NCBI GenBank assembly: GCA_039928615.1
Contig: JBDSSS010000003.1
Location: 1 to 25,087, forward strand
Direction of reading: 5' to 3'
From: JBDSSS01 sp039928615
GTDB lineage: Bacteria > Actinomycetota > Actinomycetes > Actinomycetales > Dermatophilaceae
Length of the DNA: 25,087 bases
The notes below the pieces were generated by a model, which saw only the letters and a program-made list of their open reading frames with translations, was not told the origin of the DNA and did not search any database. Made by a program: the position numbers and the translations under genes. Shown here piece after piece: positions 1-7,710 of the stretch. Numbering within the stretch: position 1 is the stretch's first letter; each line of letters opens with the position of its first letter.

Positions 1-85
1 CCCGGGCCCCGCCCCCCGCCCGCTCCCATCTCCCGGCCCGGTTTCCCCAACCGCCGACGGATGGGTGCGTGGGAGGCTGGGGACC

Positions 86-586
86 ATGCCTCCGCCACCA
101 CCCGCCCGCGCCGAGGACGTCGTGGACGCCCCCGTCGGCACGCAGCTCGAGGTCTTCCTCGACGAGCACCGGCTCGCGCTGCAGGAGTCCGTCGACGGGC
201 TCACCGAGGAGCAGGCCCGCAGGTCGCTCGTCGCCTCCCGCACCACGCTGCTCGGCCTCGTCAAGCACGCGGCCTTCGTCGAGCGGGTCTGGTTCGACGA
301 AGCCGTCACCGGACGGTCGCGGACCGAGATCGGGATCCCGGCCACCCCCGACGAGTCCTTCGTCCTGAGCGAGCACGACACGATCGGGTCCGTGCTCGCC
401 GACCACCGGGCCGCCTGCACGGCGTCGCGGGCCGCCACCGCTCACCTCTCCCCCGACGACCTGCTGCTCCACAACCGTCGTGGGCCGCTGCCGCTGCGGT
501 GGGTCCAGCTGCACGTGCTGCGCGAGCTGGCGCAGCACTGCGGCCACGCCGACATCCTGCGTGAGCAGGTCCTCGGGCAGCCCTGA
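86..586 (+). CDS. DinB/DUF664 family protein
   Basis: This 166-aa protein has the size and layout of the DinB/DUF664 four-helix-bundle family. These are small cytoplasmic proteins that bind a metal through three histidines; some are mycothiol-dependent transferases, but most have no assigned reaction. Candidate ligands are H61 in the motif LVKHAAF and the C-terminal pair H151 and H154 in ELAQHCGHADILRE, which is the usual family ending. I chose the ATG at 86 because a GGGAGG ribosome-binding site lies 9 nt before it. An in-frame ATG at 65 would add seven residues with no ribosome-binding site. The gene is convergent with the VOC gene, with only two bases between the stops. The substrate is unknown. 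The family call is fairly secure; any function is not. Confidence 0.85.
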   Translation: MPPPPPARAEDVVDAPVGTQLEVFLDEHRLALQESVDGLTEEQARRSLVASRTTLLGLVKHAAFVERVWFDEAVTGRSRTEIGIPATPDESFVLSEHDTIGSVLADHRAACTASRAATAHLSPDDLLLHNRRGPLPLRWVQLHVLRELAQHCGHADILREQVLGQP

Positions 587-588
587 GC

Positions 589-1077
589 TCAGCCGACGAA
601 GATGCAGAACGGGTGCCCGGCCGGGTCGGCGAAGACGTAGAGCGGCTCCTCGTCGTCGTCGGAGCGGTCGAGCAGGATCGCCGCCCCGAGCGCCGTGGCC
701 CGGTCGCGCTGGACGACGAGGGAGGCGGCGTCGGGCACGGTGAGGTCGAGGTGCAGCATCTGTCGCTGGATCTCAGGAGCCAGGTCGCCCGTCGCGGACC
801 AGGACGGCGGCCGGTAGTCGTCGGACTGCTGGAAGGCGAGGCCGCGCCCGCTGCTCGCGTCGTCCGCCGCCGGCCGCAGGACGAGCCAGTCGGCGCCGTT
901 CGGGTCGGGCTCGCCCTGGGGCGGCGCCTCGTCCCCGGCCCGGTAGGCGTAGCCGAGCAGCTCGCGGTAGAACTCGGCGAGGGCGCGCGGGTGCGGGCAG
1001 TCGATCGCCACCTGGCGCACGAAGGGCACCGGCGTCGCCGGGGCCGGGTCCGGGGCCGGGACGTCTCTGTCGGTCAT
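589..1077 (-). CDS. VOC-fold (glyoxalase/bleomycin-resistance-like) protein
   Basis: The 162-aa protein carries the two beta-alpha-beta-beta-beta halves of the vicinal oxygen chelate fold. The N-terminal half begins with FVRQVAIDCPHPRALAEFYRELLGY and the second half starts around MLHLDLTVPDAASL. It ends in the typical FADPAGHPFCIFVG strand. Such proteins can be lyases, dioxygenases or drug-binding proteins, and the sequence does not say which. The reading frame stays open to a GTG at 1131, but I prefer the ATG at 1077: a TACCGT hexamer lies exactly 6 nt upstream, as expected for a leaderless transcript, and the extra 18 residues are low-complexity Val/Ser. The gene is convergent with the DinB gene. 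Confidence 0.85.
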   Translation of the reverse strand: MTDRDVPAPDPAPATPVPFVRQVAIDCPHPRALAEFYRELLGYAYRAGDEAPPQGEPDPNGADWLVLRPAADDASSGRGLAFQQSDDYRPPSWSATGDLAPEIQRQMLHLDLTVPDAASLVVQRDRATALGAAILLDRSDDDEEPLYVFADPAGHPFCIFVG

Positions 1078-1083
1078 GGCCCG

Positions 1084-1089
1084 ACGGTA
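1084..1089 (-). promoter_or_regulatory. Candidate -10 box of a leaderless promoter for the VOC gene
   Basis: On the minus strand the hexamer TACCGT matches the actinobacterial -10 consensus TANNNT and ends 6 nt before the ATG at 1077. That places the transcription start at the initiation codon. I see no clear -35 element. Just upstream, a 15-bp unit is repeated with one mismatch at 1106-1120 and 1124-1138 (18-bp period). Confidence 0.45.
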
Positions 1090-1160
1090 CGTCCCCGCAC
1101 CGACAACCGACACCGGCACGAACACCGACACCGGGACGGGTCGAGCTGCTCAGCTGCCCG

Positions 1161-2954
1161 TCAGCGGCCGAGCAGGGTCCGGACCCGGTCTGCGCCCACC
1201 GCCAGCAGGAGAGTGGGCAGGCGGGGACCCGTGTCGCGGGACACGAGCAGCCGGTAGACGAGCGCGAAGAAGGAGCGCTGCGCCGCCGACAGCTCGGGGT
1301 CGCGCACCTTGGCCTCGGGGTCGATGCCGCGCTGGATCTTCGGCACGGCGTAGACGAGGTGGGTGAGCCCGTCGAGCGACCAGTGGTCGGCGAGGCCGTC
1401 CACGAGCAGCCCGAGCGCCTCGCGCTGGGTGTCGTCCACGCTCTCGAGCAGGGCCGAGTCGGGTTCGGACCGGACGATCGTGCGGTCCTGCTCCGGGACG
1501 TAGCCGAGCATCCACCGCTCGGCACAGTCGAGGCGCGGCCGCAGGTCGTCGGTCGACTCGACCGGGTGGTCCGGGTCGAGGTCGGACAGGATCCGCACGG
1601 CCTGCTCCTCGTCGCCCTGGGTCACGTCGATGACCGAGGCGATGGTGCGGAACGGCATCGGTCGCGGGGTGGTGGGCAGCACCGTCTCGGCCGTCGACGT
1701 CGCGCGCAGGTGCGCAGCGAGGTCAGCGGGCTGGGCGGAGCCGTCGGAGACCTTGCGGTTGAGCGCGTCCCACTCGTCATAGAGCCGCTGGAGCTCCGGT
1801 CCGAAGGCGACGTCGAAGCTCTGGTTGGGTCGGCGCCGGGCGTAGAGCCAGCGCAGCACGGTCGGCTCCATCACCTCGAGGGCGTCGGTCGGGATCGGGA
1901 CCCCACCCTTGGACGAGCTCATCTTCGCCATGCCGGCGATCCCGACGAAGGCGTACATCGGCCCGATCGGGCGCTCCCAGCCGAAGACCGGCGCGAGGTC
2001 CTTGCCGACGACGAAGCTGCTGCCGGGCGACTGGTGGTCGACCCCCGAGGGCTCGAAGAGGACCCGCTCGTGGCCCCAGCGCATCGGCCAGTCGACCTTC
2101 CAGACGAGCTTGCCGTTGGTGAAGGTGTCGAGGTCGACGCTCTCGGTGTGCCCGCACCGCGTGCAGGTGTAGTCGAGCGCGTGGGTGTCGTCGTCGTAGG
2201 CGGTGACCGTGGTGAAGTCGGTGCCGCAGGCGGTGCAGAAGGGCTTGAAGGGGTAGTAGCCCGCCGCGCCCTCGCTGCCGTCGTCCTCCGCGGCCGCACC
2301 GGAGCCACGCTCGGCCTCGGTGGCGGCGGCGGCCTGCTCCTCGGTGAGCTTCGCGGCCTTGCCCTGCTGACGGCCCCTGCCCGTCGCCTTCTGGCGCGCG
2401 GCCTCGTCGGCCTCGAGCGTCCGGTACTGGTCGAGCACCTTGTCGATGGCGAAGCGCTCCCGCATCGCGAGCAGCACCTGGTCGCGGTAGACACCGGCGC
2501 GGTACTGCTCCGTCTGGCTCACCTGGCGCACGACGATCCCCGTGGCGGCCATCGCCTCGACGAGCGGTGCCTTGAAGTGGGCCGCCCAGGACGCGTGCGG
2601 GGAGCCGGCGGGCGGCGGGACGGCGGTGAGCGGCATACCGATGTACTGCTCCCACGTCTCGTCGACGCCCGGGAGGTTCTTCGGGACGCGGCGGAAGCGG
2701 TCGAAGTCGTCCCAGCTGAGGAGGTGCTCGCAGTCGATCCCCCGCCGCTTGATCTCGTCGGCGACGAGGTGGGGGGTGATCAGCTCGCGGAAGTTGCCGA
2801 GGTGGATCGGGCCCGACGGGCTGATCCCGGACGCACAGACGATCGGGCCGTCGAGGCCACGGAGGGTCGCCTCCGCGACGACCTCGTCAGCGAGACGGGT
2901 CACCCAGTCGAGCTCGACCTGCGCGTCGGCGGTCGTGACAGCCTTCTCAGCCAT
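1161..2954 (-). CDS. lysS: Lysyl-tRNA synthetase, class I
   Basis: This 597-aa protein charges tRNA-Lys with lysine, using ATP, in the cytoplasm. It is the class I (archaeal-type) enzyme, not the commoner class II LysS. The Rossmann-fold signatures are the HIGH-type motif H51-LGN and the KMSKS-type motif KMSSS at residues 344-348. A zinc-ribbon insertion has Cys pairs C240/C243 and C264/C267. A low-complexity Ala/Glu/Gly/Lys-rich linker (about residues 184-232) precedes the zinc ribbon. The C-terminal part is the helical anticodon-binding region. The ATG at 2954 has an AAGGA ribosome-binding site inside the last codons of purA, whose stop is only 9 bp upstream, so the two genes are probably cotranscribed and coupled. 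No second lysyl-tRNA synthetase is visible here. Confidence 0.96.
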   Translation of the reverse strand: MAEKAVTTADAQVELDWVTRLADEVVAEATLRGLDGPIVCASGISPSGPIHLGNFRELITPHLVADEIKRRGIDCEHLLSWDDFDRFRRVPKNLPGVDETWEQYIGMPLTAVPPPAGSPHASWAAHFKAPLVEAMAATGIVVRQVSQTEQYRAGVYRDQVLLAMRERFAIDKVLDQYRTLEADEAARQKATGRGRQQGKAAKLTEEQAAAATEAERGSGAAAEDDGSEGAAGYYPFKPFCTACGTDFTTVTAYDDDTHALDYTCTRCGHTESVDLDTFTNGKLVWKVDWPMRWGHERVLFEPSGVDHQSPGSSFVVGKDLAPVFGWERPIGPMYAFVGIAGMAKMSSSKGGVPIPTDALEVMEPTVLRWLYARRRPNQSFDVAFGPELQRLYDEWDALNRKVSDGSAQPADLAAHLRATSTAETVLPTTPRPMPFRTIASVIDVTQGDEEQAVRILSDLDPDHPVESTDDLRPRLDCAERWMLGYVPEQDRTIVRSEPDSALLESVDDTQREALGLLVDGLADHWSLDGLTHLVYAVPKIQRGIDPEAKVRDPELSAAQRSFFALVYRLLVSRDTGPRLPTLLLAVGADRVRTLLGR

Positions 2955-2963
2955 GAGTGTCCT

Positions 2964-4277
2964 TCAGCGGGTGGCGTTGGGGTTGAGCGGGAAGCGCTCG
3001 ATGATCTCGTCGCGACCGGGGCCGACGCCGATGGCGGAGACCCGCGCACCGATCAGCTCCTCGACCCGCAGGACGTAGGCCTGGGCGTTGGCCGGCAGGT
3101 CCTCGAAGCGGCGGCACTCGGTGATGTCCTCCCACCAGCCTGGCAGCTCCTCGTAGATCGGGGTCGCGTGGTGGAAGTCGCTCTGCCCCATGGGCATCTC
3201 GTCGTGCCGGACCCCGGCGACGTCGTAGGCGACGCAGACCGGGACCGTCTCGAGGCCGGTGAGCACGTCGAGCTTGGTGATGACGAAGTCGGTGACCCCG
3301 TTGATCCGCGTGGCGTAGCGGCCGATGACGGTGTCCATCCAGCCGCAGCGGCGCGGGCGGCCCGTCGTCGTGCCGAACTCCGCACCGGTCTTGCGGAGGA
3401 ACTCGCCCGACGCGTCGTGCAGCTCGGTGGGGAAGGGGCCCTCGCCGACGCGCGTCGTGTAGGCCTTGAGGATCGCGATGACGCTGTCGATCCGGGTCGG
3501 GGGCACGCCCGAGCCGGTGCACGCGCCGGCCGAGACCGCGTTGCTCGACGTGACGTAGGGGTAGGTGCCGTGGTCGACGTCGAGGAGCGTCGCCTGACCG
3601 GCCTCGAAGAGCACCGTGTCGCCGCGGTCGAGGGCCTGCCCGAGCACGAGCGAGGTGTCGGCGACCATCGGCGCGAGCCGAGCGGCATACGACAGCAGCT
3701 CCTCGACGACCTCGTCGACCTCGACGGCTCGGGTGTTGTAGATCTTGGCGAGCACCTGGTTCTTGAAGGACAGCGCCGCCTCGACCTTCTGGCGCAGGAT
3801 GCCCTCGTCGTAGAGGTCCTGGATGCGGATGCCGATGCGGTTCATCTTGTCGGCGTAGGTCGGCCCGATGCCGCGGCCGGTCGTGCCGATGCGGCGCTTG
3901 CCGAGGAAGCGCTCGGTCACCTTGTCGATGGTGCGGTTGTAGGGGGCGATGACGTGCGCGTTGGCGCTGACGACGAGCTTGCTCGTGTCGACGCCTCGGG
4001 CGTCGAGACCGTCGAGCTCCTCGAAGAGGACGGCGAGGTCGATGACGACACCGTTGCCGATGACGGGCACACAGTTGGGCGAGAGGATCCCGGACGGGAG
4101 CAGGTGCAGGGCGTACTTCTCGCGCGAGCCGTCCGGCTGCTCGATGACGACGGTGTGCCCGGCGTTGTTGCCGCCGTTGAACTTCACGACGTAGTCGACG
4201 CCGCTGCCGAGCAGGTCCGTCGCCTTGCCCTTGCCCTCGTCGCCCCACTGCGCTCCGACGAGCACGATTGCCGGCAT
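2964..4277 (-). CDS. purA: Adenylosuccinate synthase
   Basis: The 437-aa enzyme joins IMP and aspartate with GTP hydrolysis to give adenylosuccinate, the first committed step from IMP to AMP. The N-terminus VLVGAQWGDEGKGK is the family signature, with catalytic D13 and H41 (NNAGHTVV) at the same numbers as in the E. coli enzyme. The GTTGRGIGPTYADK and QATLLDVDHGTYPYVTSSN blocks are also family hallmarks, and the length is normal. The ATG at 4277 follows a GGAAGG ribosome-binding site with a 7-nt spacer. The 84-bp upstream gap to the HAD gene may hold its own promoter and contains one CGGCATAC octamer (4309-4316). Downstream, lysS follows after 9 bp. Confidence 0.97.
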   Translation of the reverse strand: MPAIVLVGAQWGDEGKGKATDLLGSGVDYVVKFNGGNNAGHTVVIEQPDGSREKYALHLLPSGILSPNCVPVIGNGVVIDLAVLFEELDGLDARGVDTSKLVVSANAHVIAPYNRTIDKVTERFLGKRRIGTTGRGIGPTYADKMNRIGIRIQDLYDEGILRQKVEAALSFKNQVLAKIYNTRAVEVDEVVEELLSYAARLAPMVADTSLVLGQALDRGDTVLFEAGQATLLDVDHGTYPYVTSSNAVSAGACTGSGVPPTRIDSVIAILKAYTTRVGEGPFPTELHDASGEFLRKTGAEFGTTTGRPRRCGWMDTVIGRYATRINGVTDFVITKLDVLTGLETVPVCVAYDVAGVRHDEMPMGQSDFHHATPIYEELPGWWEDITECRRFEDLPANAQAYVLRVEELIGARVSAIGVGPGRDEIIERFPLNPNATR

Positions 4278-4361
4278 CAGTACGCCTTCCGTTCGCCGTT
4301 CACATCACGTATGCCGTCGGCAAGGTTATCCGGTGCGCGCCGTCTGCTCGCACGCACGCCG

Positions 4362-5174
4362 TCAGGCGGAACCGGCGCGGGCCAGCCAGTCCTCGAGGTA
4401 GGCGGCGACGCCGTCGTCGTGGTGGCGGCCGGTGACGACGGTGGCGGCAGCGAGCACCGGCTCACGGGCGTTGGCCACCGCGACCGCGGTCCCGACGACC
4501 GCGAAGGCGGGGAGGTCGTTGTAGTTGTCACCGAAGAAGACGACGTCCTGAAGGTCGACGCCCTGCTCCGCCGCGACGGCCCGGAGGCCCTCCCCCTTGG
4601 TGCAGCCGGCGTTGGCGATCTCGAGGTAGGTGGTCTTGGAGCGGTAGGTGACCACCCCCGGCCGCGACGCGAGGAGGTGCTCCAGCTCGTCGATGAGGTC
4701 CGGGTCGCCCATCAGCATCACCTTGTGCGGCGGCTCGGCCTCGATCCGCCCGGCCGCCGCGTAGTCGTGGGCCGACTCGGGAGACGGCGGCACGGCGGTG
4801 ATCCGCGCCTCGCGGTCGGTCCACTCGTCGAGGCCCCACGCATACCAGGCACGTCCGGCGAAGAAGCTCGCGTGGAGGTCCCGGCCGGCGCACTCGTCGT
4901 AGACGAGCCGCGCGTCGGCCGGGTCGATGGCGACGTCGGCGACGACCGATCCGTCGGGGCGCAGGACGAGCCCGCCGTTGTAGGCGATCAACGGCGCCGG
5001 CTCGACACCGGCCAGCCGCTCGAGACCCTCCAGCGAGTCGGGCGGCCGGGAGGAGCAGAACACGAAGTGGTGCCCCGCCTCCCGGACGGCCCGGATCGCG
5101 GCGATCGTGCGTGCCGACAGCGTCCGCTCACGGTTGAGCAGCGTGCCGTCGACGTCGGAGCAGAAGAGGGTCAT
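4362..5174 (-). CDS. HAD-superfamily hydrolase, Cof/subclass IIB
   Basis: The 270-aa protein is a haloacid-dehalogenase-type phosphatase with an alpha/beta cap of the Cof/IIB kind. Motif I is D7-V-D9-GT, with D7 the phospho-Asp nucleophile. Motif II is S41 in FCSSRPP, motif III is K193 in AGCTKGEG, and motif IV is GDNYND with acidic residues D216 and D220 binding magnesium. Members dephosphorylate sugar phosphates, flavin precursors or nucleotides; the substrate cannot be read from the sequence. The gene sits between DUF3151 (31 bp upstream) and purA, an arrangement that recurs near fba in actinobacteria. No strong ribosome-binding site precedes the ATG. Confidence 0.92.
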   Translation of the reverse strand: MTLFCSDVDGTLLNRERTLSARTIAAIRAVREAGHHFVFCSSRPPDSLEGLERLAGVEPAPLIAYNGGLVLRPDGSVVADVAIDPADARLVYDECAGRDLHASFFAGRAWYAWGLDEWTDREARITAVPPSPESAHDYAAAGRIEAEPPHKVMLMGDPDLIDELEHLLASRPGVVTYRSKTTYLEIANAGCTKGEGLRAVAAEQGVDLQDVVFFGDNYNDLPAFAVVGTAVAVANAREPVLAAATVVTGRHHDDGVAAYLEDWLARAGSA

Positions 5175-5205
5175 CGGGTGTCGTCAGGTGACGGCGGAGC
5201 GTGGC

Positions 5206-5610
5206 CTAGAGGCCGAGCTCTCGCGCACCCTCCATCGAGGAGTCGCGCAGGAACTGAGTGCAGCGCGCCTCCTCGTCGGACTCACCGATCGCGCGGGCGG
5301 CGCGGGCGAGCGAGCCGAGGGCGCGGAGGAACCCACGGTTGGGCTCGTGCGACCACGGCACCGGGCCCTGGCCGCGCCAGCCCGACTTGCGCAGCGAGTC
5401 GAGGGCGCGGTGGTAGCCGGTGCGCGCGTAGGCGTAGCCCTCGACGTCGCGGCCGTCGGCGAGCGCCGCCTCGGCGAGGGTCGCCCACGCGAGCGAGCTC
5501 GTCGGGTGGTCCTTCGCGACCTCGACGGGGTCGCTGCCCGAGGCGAGCAGTGCGGCGGCGGGGTCGATGGCGAGGCGGGTCTCGGGGATGCCGAGCAGGT
5601 TGTCGCTCAT
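5206..5610 (-). CDS. DUF3151 family protein
   Basis: This 134-aa protein, with SDNLLGIPETRLAIDP near the start and SLAWATLAEAAL and WSHEPNRGFLRALG further on, belongs to DUF3151, a small actinobacterial family of unknown function. It looks helical, with a repeat-like arrangement of Ala-rich helices. There is no signal peptide or membrane segment. Its ATG overlaps the TGA of fba by 4 bp (ATGA), so it is likely translated by reinitiation after the aldolase. The strict neighbourhood with fba suggests a link to glycolysis or gluconeogenesis, but that is only inference. Confidence 0.9.
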   Translation of the reverse strand: MSDNLLGIPETRLAIDPAAALLASGSDPVEVAKDHPTSSLAWATLAEAALADGRDVEGYAYARTGYHRALDSLRKSGWRGQGPVPWSHEPNRGFLRALGSLARAARAIGESDEEARCTQFLRDSSMEGARELGL

Positions 5611-6635
5611 CGGTGGGTGCCGGACGAGCGCAGCGCGGTGCAGGCCTCGACGATGCGCCGGGCCATGGCCGCCTCGGCGGAGGCGCCCCAGGCTCGGGGG
5701 TCGTACTGCTTCTTGTTGCCGACCTCACCGTCGACCTTGAGGACGCCCGCGTAGTTGCCGATCATCCAGCCGGCGATGTCGCGGGTGAAGGCGTACTGCG
5801 TGTCGGTGTCGATGTTCATCTTGATGACGCCGTGGTCGACGGCCGCCGAGATCTCCTCGGGCAGCGACCCGGAGCCGCCGTGGAACACGAGGTCGAACGG
5901 GCGTGCCTCGTCGCTCAGGCCGAGCTCCTTGGCCGCGGCCTGCTGGGCCTGGAGCAGGATCTCGGGGCGGAGCTTGACGTTGCCCGGCTTGTAGACACCG
6001 TGGACGTTGCCGAAGGTGAGGGCCGTGAGGTAGCGGCCGTTCTCGCCGGAGCCGAGGGCCTGGATCGTCGCGATCGCGTCAGCCGGGGTCGAGTAGAGCT
6101 TGTCGTCGATGGCACCCTCGACGCCGTCCTCCTCGCCGCCGACGACGCCGACCTCGATCTCGAGGACGACGTTGGCCGCCTTCGCGAGCGCGAGCAGCTC
6201 CTGGGCGATGTCGAGGTTCTCGTCGAGCGGCACGGCCGAGCCGTCCCACATGTGGGACTGGAACCACGGGGTGCCCCCGGCCTTGACCCGCTCGGCCGAG
6301 GCCGCGAGCAGGGGGCGGACGAAGTCGTCGAGCTTGGGCTTGGGGCAGTGGTCGGTGTGCAGCGCGATGTTGACCGGGTAGTTCTTGGCCACGTGCTCGG
6401 CATACGAGGCGAAGGCGAGCGAGCCGGAGACCATGTTCTTGATCGACGGGCCGGAGAGGTAGTCGGCGCCGCCCGTCGAGACCTGGATGATGCCGTCGGA
6501 GCCGGCGTCGGCGAAGCCCTTGAGGGCGGCGTTGAGCGTCTGCGACGAGCTGACGTTGATGGCGGGGTACGCGAAGGATCCTGCCTTCGCGCGGTCGAGC
6601 ATGTCGGCGTAGACCTCGGGGGTGGCGATGGGCAT
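5607..6635 (-). CDS. fba: Fructose-bisphosphate aldolase, class II
   Basis: The 342-aa zinc-dependent aldolase reversibly cleaves fructose 1,6-bisphosphate into dihydroxyacetone phosphate and glyceraldehyde 3-phosphate. The catalytic Asp and zinc His are D95 and H96 in ALHTDHC. Further zinc ligands are H212 (FGNVHGVYK) and H252 (FHGGSGS). The NIDTDTQYAF block near residue 274 binds the substrate phosphate. Length and motifs fit the class IIA (FbaA) group. The ATG at 6635 has an AGGAG ribosome-binding site at 7-nt spacing. It is the first gene of the minus-strand cluster that continues into DUF3151, HAD, purA and lysS. The 114-bp upstream region contains an imperfect inverted repeat (about 6663-6718) and one CGGCATAC octamer at 6692-6699. 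Confidence 0.97.
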   Translation of the reverse strand: MPIATPEVYADMLDRAKAGSFAYPAINVSSSQTLNAALKGFADAGSDGIIQVSTGGADYLSGPSIKNMVSGSLAFASYAEHVAKNYPVNIALHTDHCPKPKLDDFVRPLLAASAERVKAGGTPWFQSHMWDGSAVPLDENLDIAQELLALAKAANVVLEIEVGVVGGEEDGVEGAIDDKLYSTPADAIATIQALGSGENGRYLTALTFGNVHGVYKPGNVKLRPEILLQAQQAAAKELGLSDEARPFDLVFHGGSGSLPEEISAAVDHGVIKMNIDTDTQYAFTRDIAGWMIGNYAGVLKVDGEVGNKKQYDPRAWGASAEAAMARRIVEACTALRSSGTHR

Positions 6636-6749
6636 GAGACATCTCCTGCGCGGTGAAAGGGGCTGGCGTCGTCCGTCGAGAATCCTGCCACGTATGCCGG
6701 ACGGCGAGCGCCAGTGACCACCCTGCGGTGAGCGGGTGCTCAGCAGTGC

Positions 6750-7646
6750 TCAGAGCAGGTGCGCGGCGAGGGCTCGCACGGCGACCTCACGCTGGCCCTT
6801 CCGCCAGCCGCCGCCGTCGAGGACGGCCCACGCGAGGCGGGTGCCTCGACGGAGCAGGACGACCTGGGCCGCCTGAGCCCGATACTCGGACCGGGCCGTG
6901 CCGACGAGCGCCTCGACGCCGGTGAGGGTGCCGAGCCCGGTGACCGTGGTCGGCCGTGCCTTCACGCAGGTGCGGAAGGACCGGTCGAGGTAGGCGCCCA
7001 GCCCCTTGGGGTCACCGGCCGCGAGCTCGAGGAACCGGTAGGTGACCACCCGGGTGCCAGGCAGGTTCTCCGGGGGCGCTGCCGGGTCGGCGCCGTGCGG
7101 CATGGCCAGCAGGTAGCCGTCGACCACCCGGCGCGCGCCGCTCGCGACGACGAAGCTCTCGTCGGACGCAAGCCCCGTCCACGGCAGGAGCACCTCGCAG
7201 AACGGGTCCGGGGGCAGCTCTCCGGGGCAGCGCGTCCGGTCGGCGGCGTCGCGCCCCGGCACGACCTCGCTCGGGTCCGCGAAGCCGCCCTCCGACCAGC
7301 CCGGGAAGACGTCCTCGACCGGCACCCTCCCCCTCGCGTCGGTGAGCTCACGGCGGATCGTGCACTGCGCAGCGCTCTCGATGACCGTCATCGACGGGTC
7401 CGGCTGGAGGGGTGCCGGCGCCCGGTCCGCCGCCTGGGCCCGGGTCGAAGCCGGTGCCGGGTCGACGATCGTCGTCCCACCGGTCCCCCGCCCGACGGTC
7501 GCCAGCGCGCTCGCCGGGGGCGCAGCCGCCGAGCTGAGCGACGTGCAGCCGGCGAGAGTCACCACGAGGCAGCCCGCGACGAGGGCCGCGGCGGCGTGCC
7601 GGGCGCGCCGACGACGAGCCTGCAGGCCTCCCGCTCCGGTCTCCAC
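6750..7646 (-). CDS. Predicted lipoprotein, tandem paralog 1
   Basis: I do not recognise a named family. The 298-aa protein begins with an Arg-rich n-region and a hydrophobic stretch ending in the lipobox LAGC, with C34 the probable lipidated cysteine. A Pro/Ala/Thr-rich linker (about 35-85) and a secreted domain follow. The secreted domain contains four cysteines shared with the next gene: QCTIRRE, RCPGELPPDPFC (two) and RTCVKAR. They could form two disulfides outside the membrane. Strong blocks shared with the paralog are SGARR..GYLL, GTRVVTY and QVVLLRRGT. The start is GTG at 7646, with no ribosome-binding site but a CACACT box 6 nt upstream. The pair lies downstream of the start side of fba and shows no clear pathway context. 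Confidence 0.8.
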   Translation of the reverse strand: METGAGGLQARRRRARHAAAALVAGCLVVTLAGCTSLSSAAAPPASALATVGRGTGGTTIVDPAPASTRAQAADRAPAPLQPDPSMTVIESAAQCTIRRELTDARGRVPVEDVFPGWSEGGFADPSEVVPGRDAADRTRCPGELPPDPFCEVLLPWTGLASDESFVVASGARRVVDGYLLAMPHGADPAAPPENLPGTRVVTYRFLELAAGDPKGLGAYLDRSFRTCVKARPTTVTGLGTLTGVEALVGTARSEYRAQAAQVVLLRRGTRLAWAVLDGGGWRKGQREVAVRALAAHLL

Positions 7647-7652
7647 GGCGCG

Positions 7653-7658
7653 AGTGTG
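7653..7658 (-). promoter_or_regulatory. Candidate -10 box, lipoprotein 1
   Basis: The minus-strand hexamer CACACT ends 6 nt before the GTG at 7646, and the identical box occurs at the same distance before lipoprotein 2. It deviates from TANNNT at the first base only. Conservation between the paralogs, with no ribosome-binding site at either, argues for a shared leaderless promoter. Confidence 0.35.
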
Positions 7659-7710
7659 CCAGACCGGGCAGCCCTGCGACCGTTGGCGGGTGGGCCTGTG
7701 TCGGACGCAC

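Noticed and set aside
1106..1138. 15-bp unit repeated with an 18-bp period upstream of the VOC gene
   Set aside because: Fewer than two full units and very simple sequence. It is noted with the promoter but does not support a separate element.
1359..6656. A 1765-codon open frame on the plus strand
   Set aside because: It lies antisense to lysS, purA, HAD, DUF3151 and fba. Its composition (Arg, Val, Asp, Gly, Leu rich) is what the complementary strand of high-GC genes gives. No family motif is visible in it.
6736..6753. Direct repeat GTGCTCAG-CA-GTGCTCAG at the stop of lipoprotein 1
   Set aside because: An 8-bp micro-duplication without further structure; not distinguishable from replication slippage.
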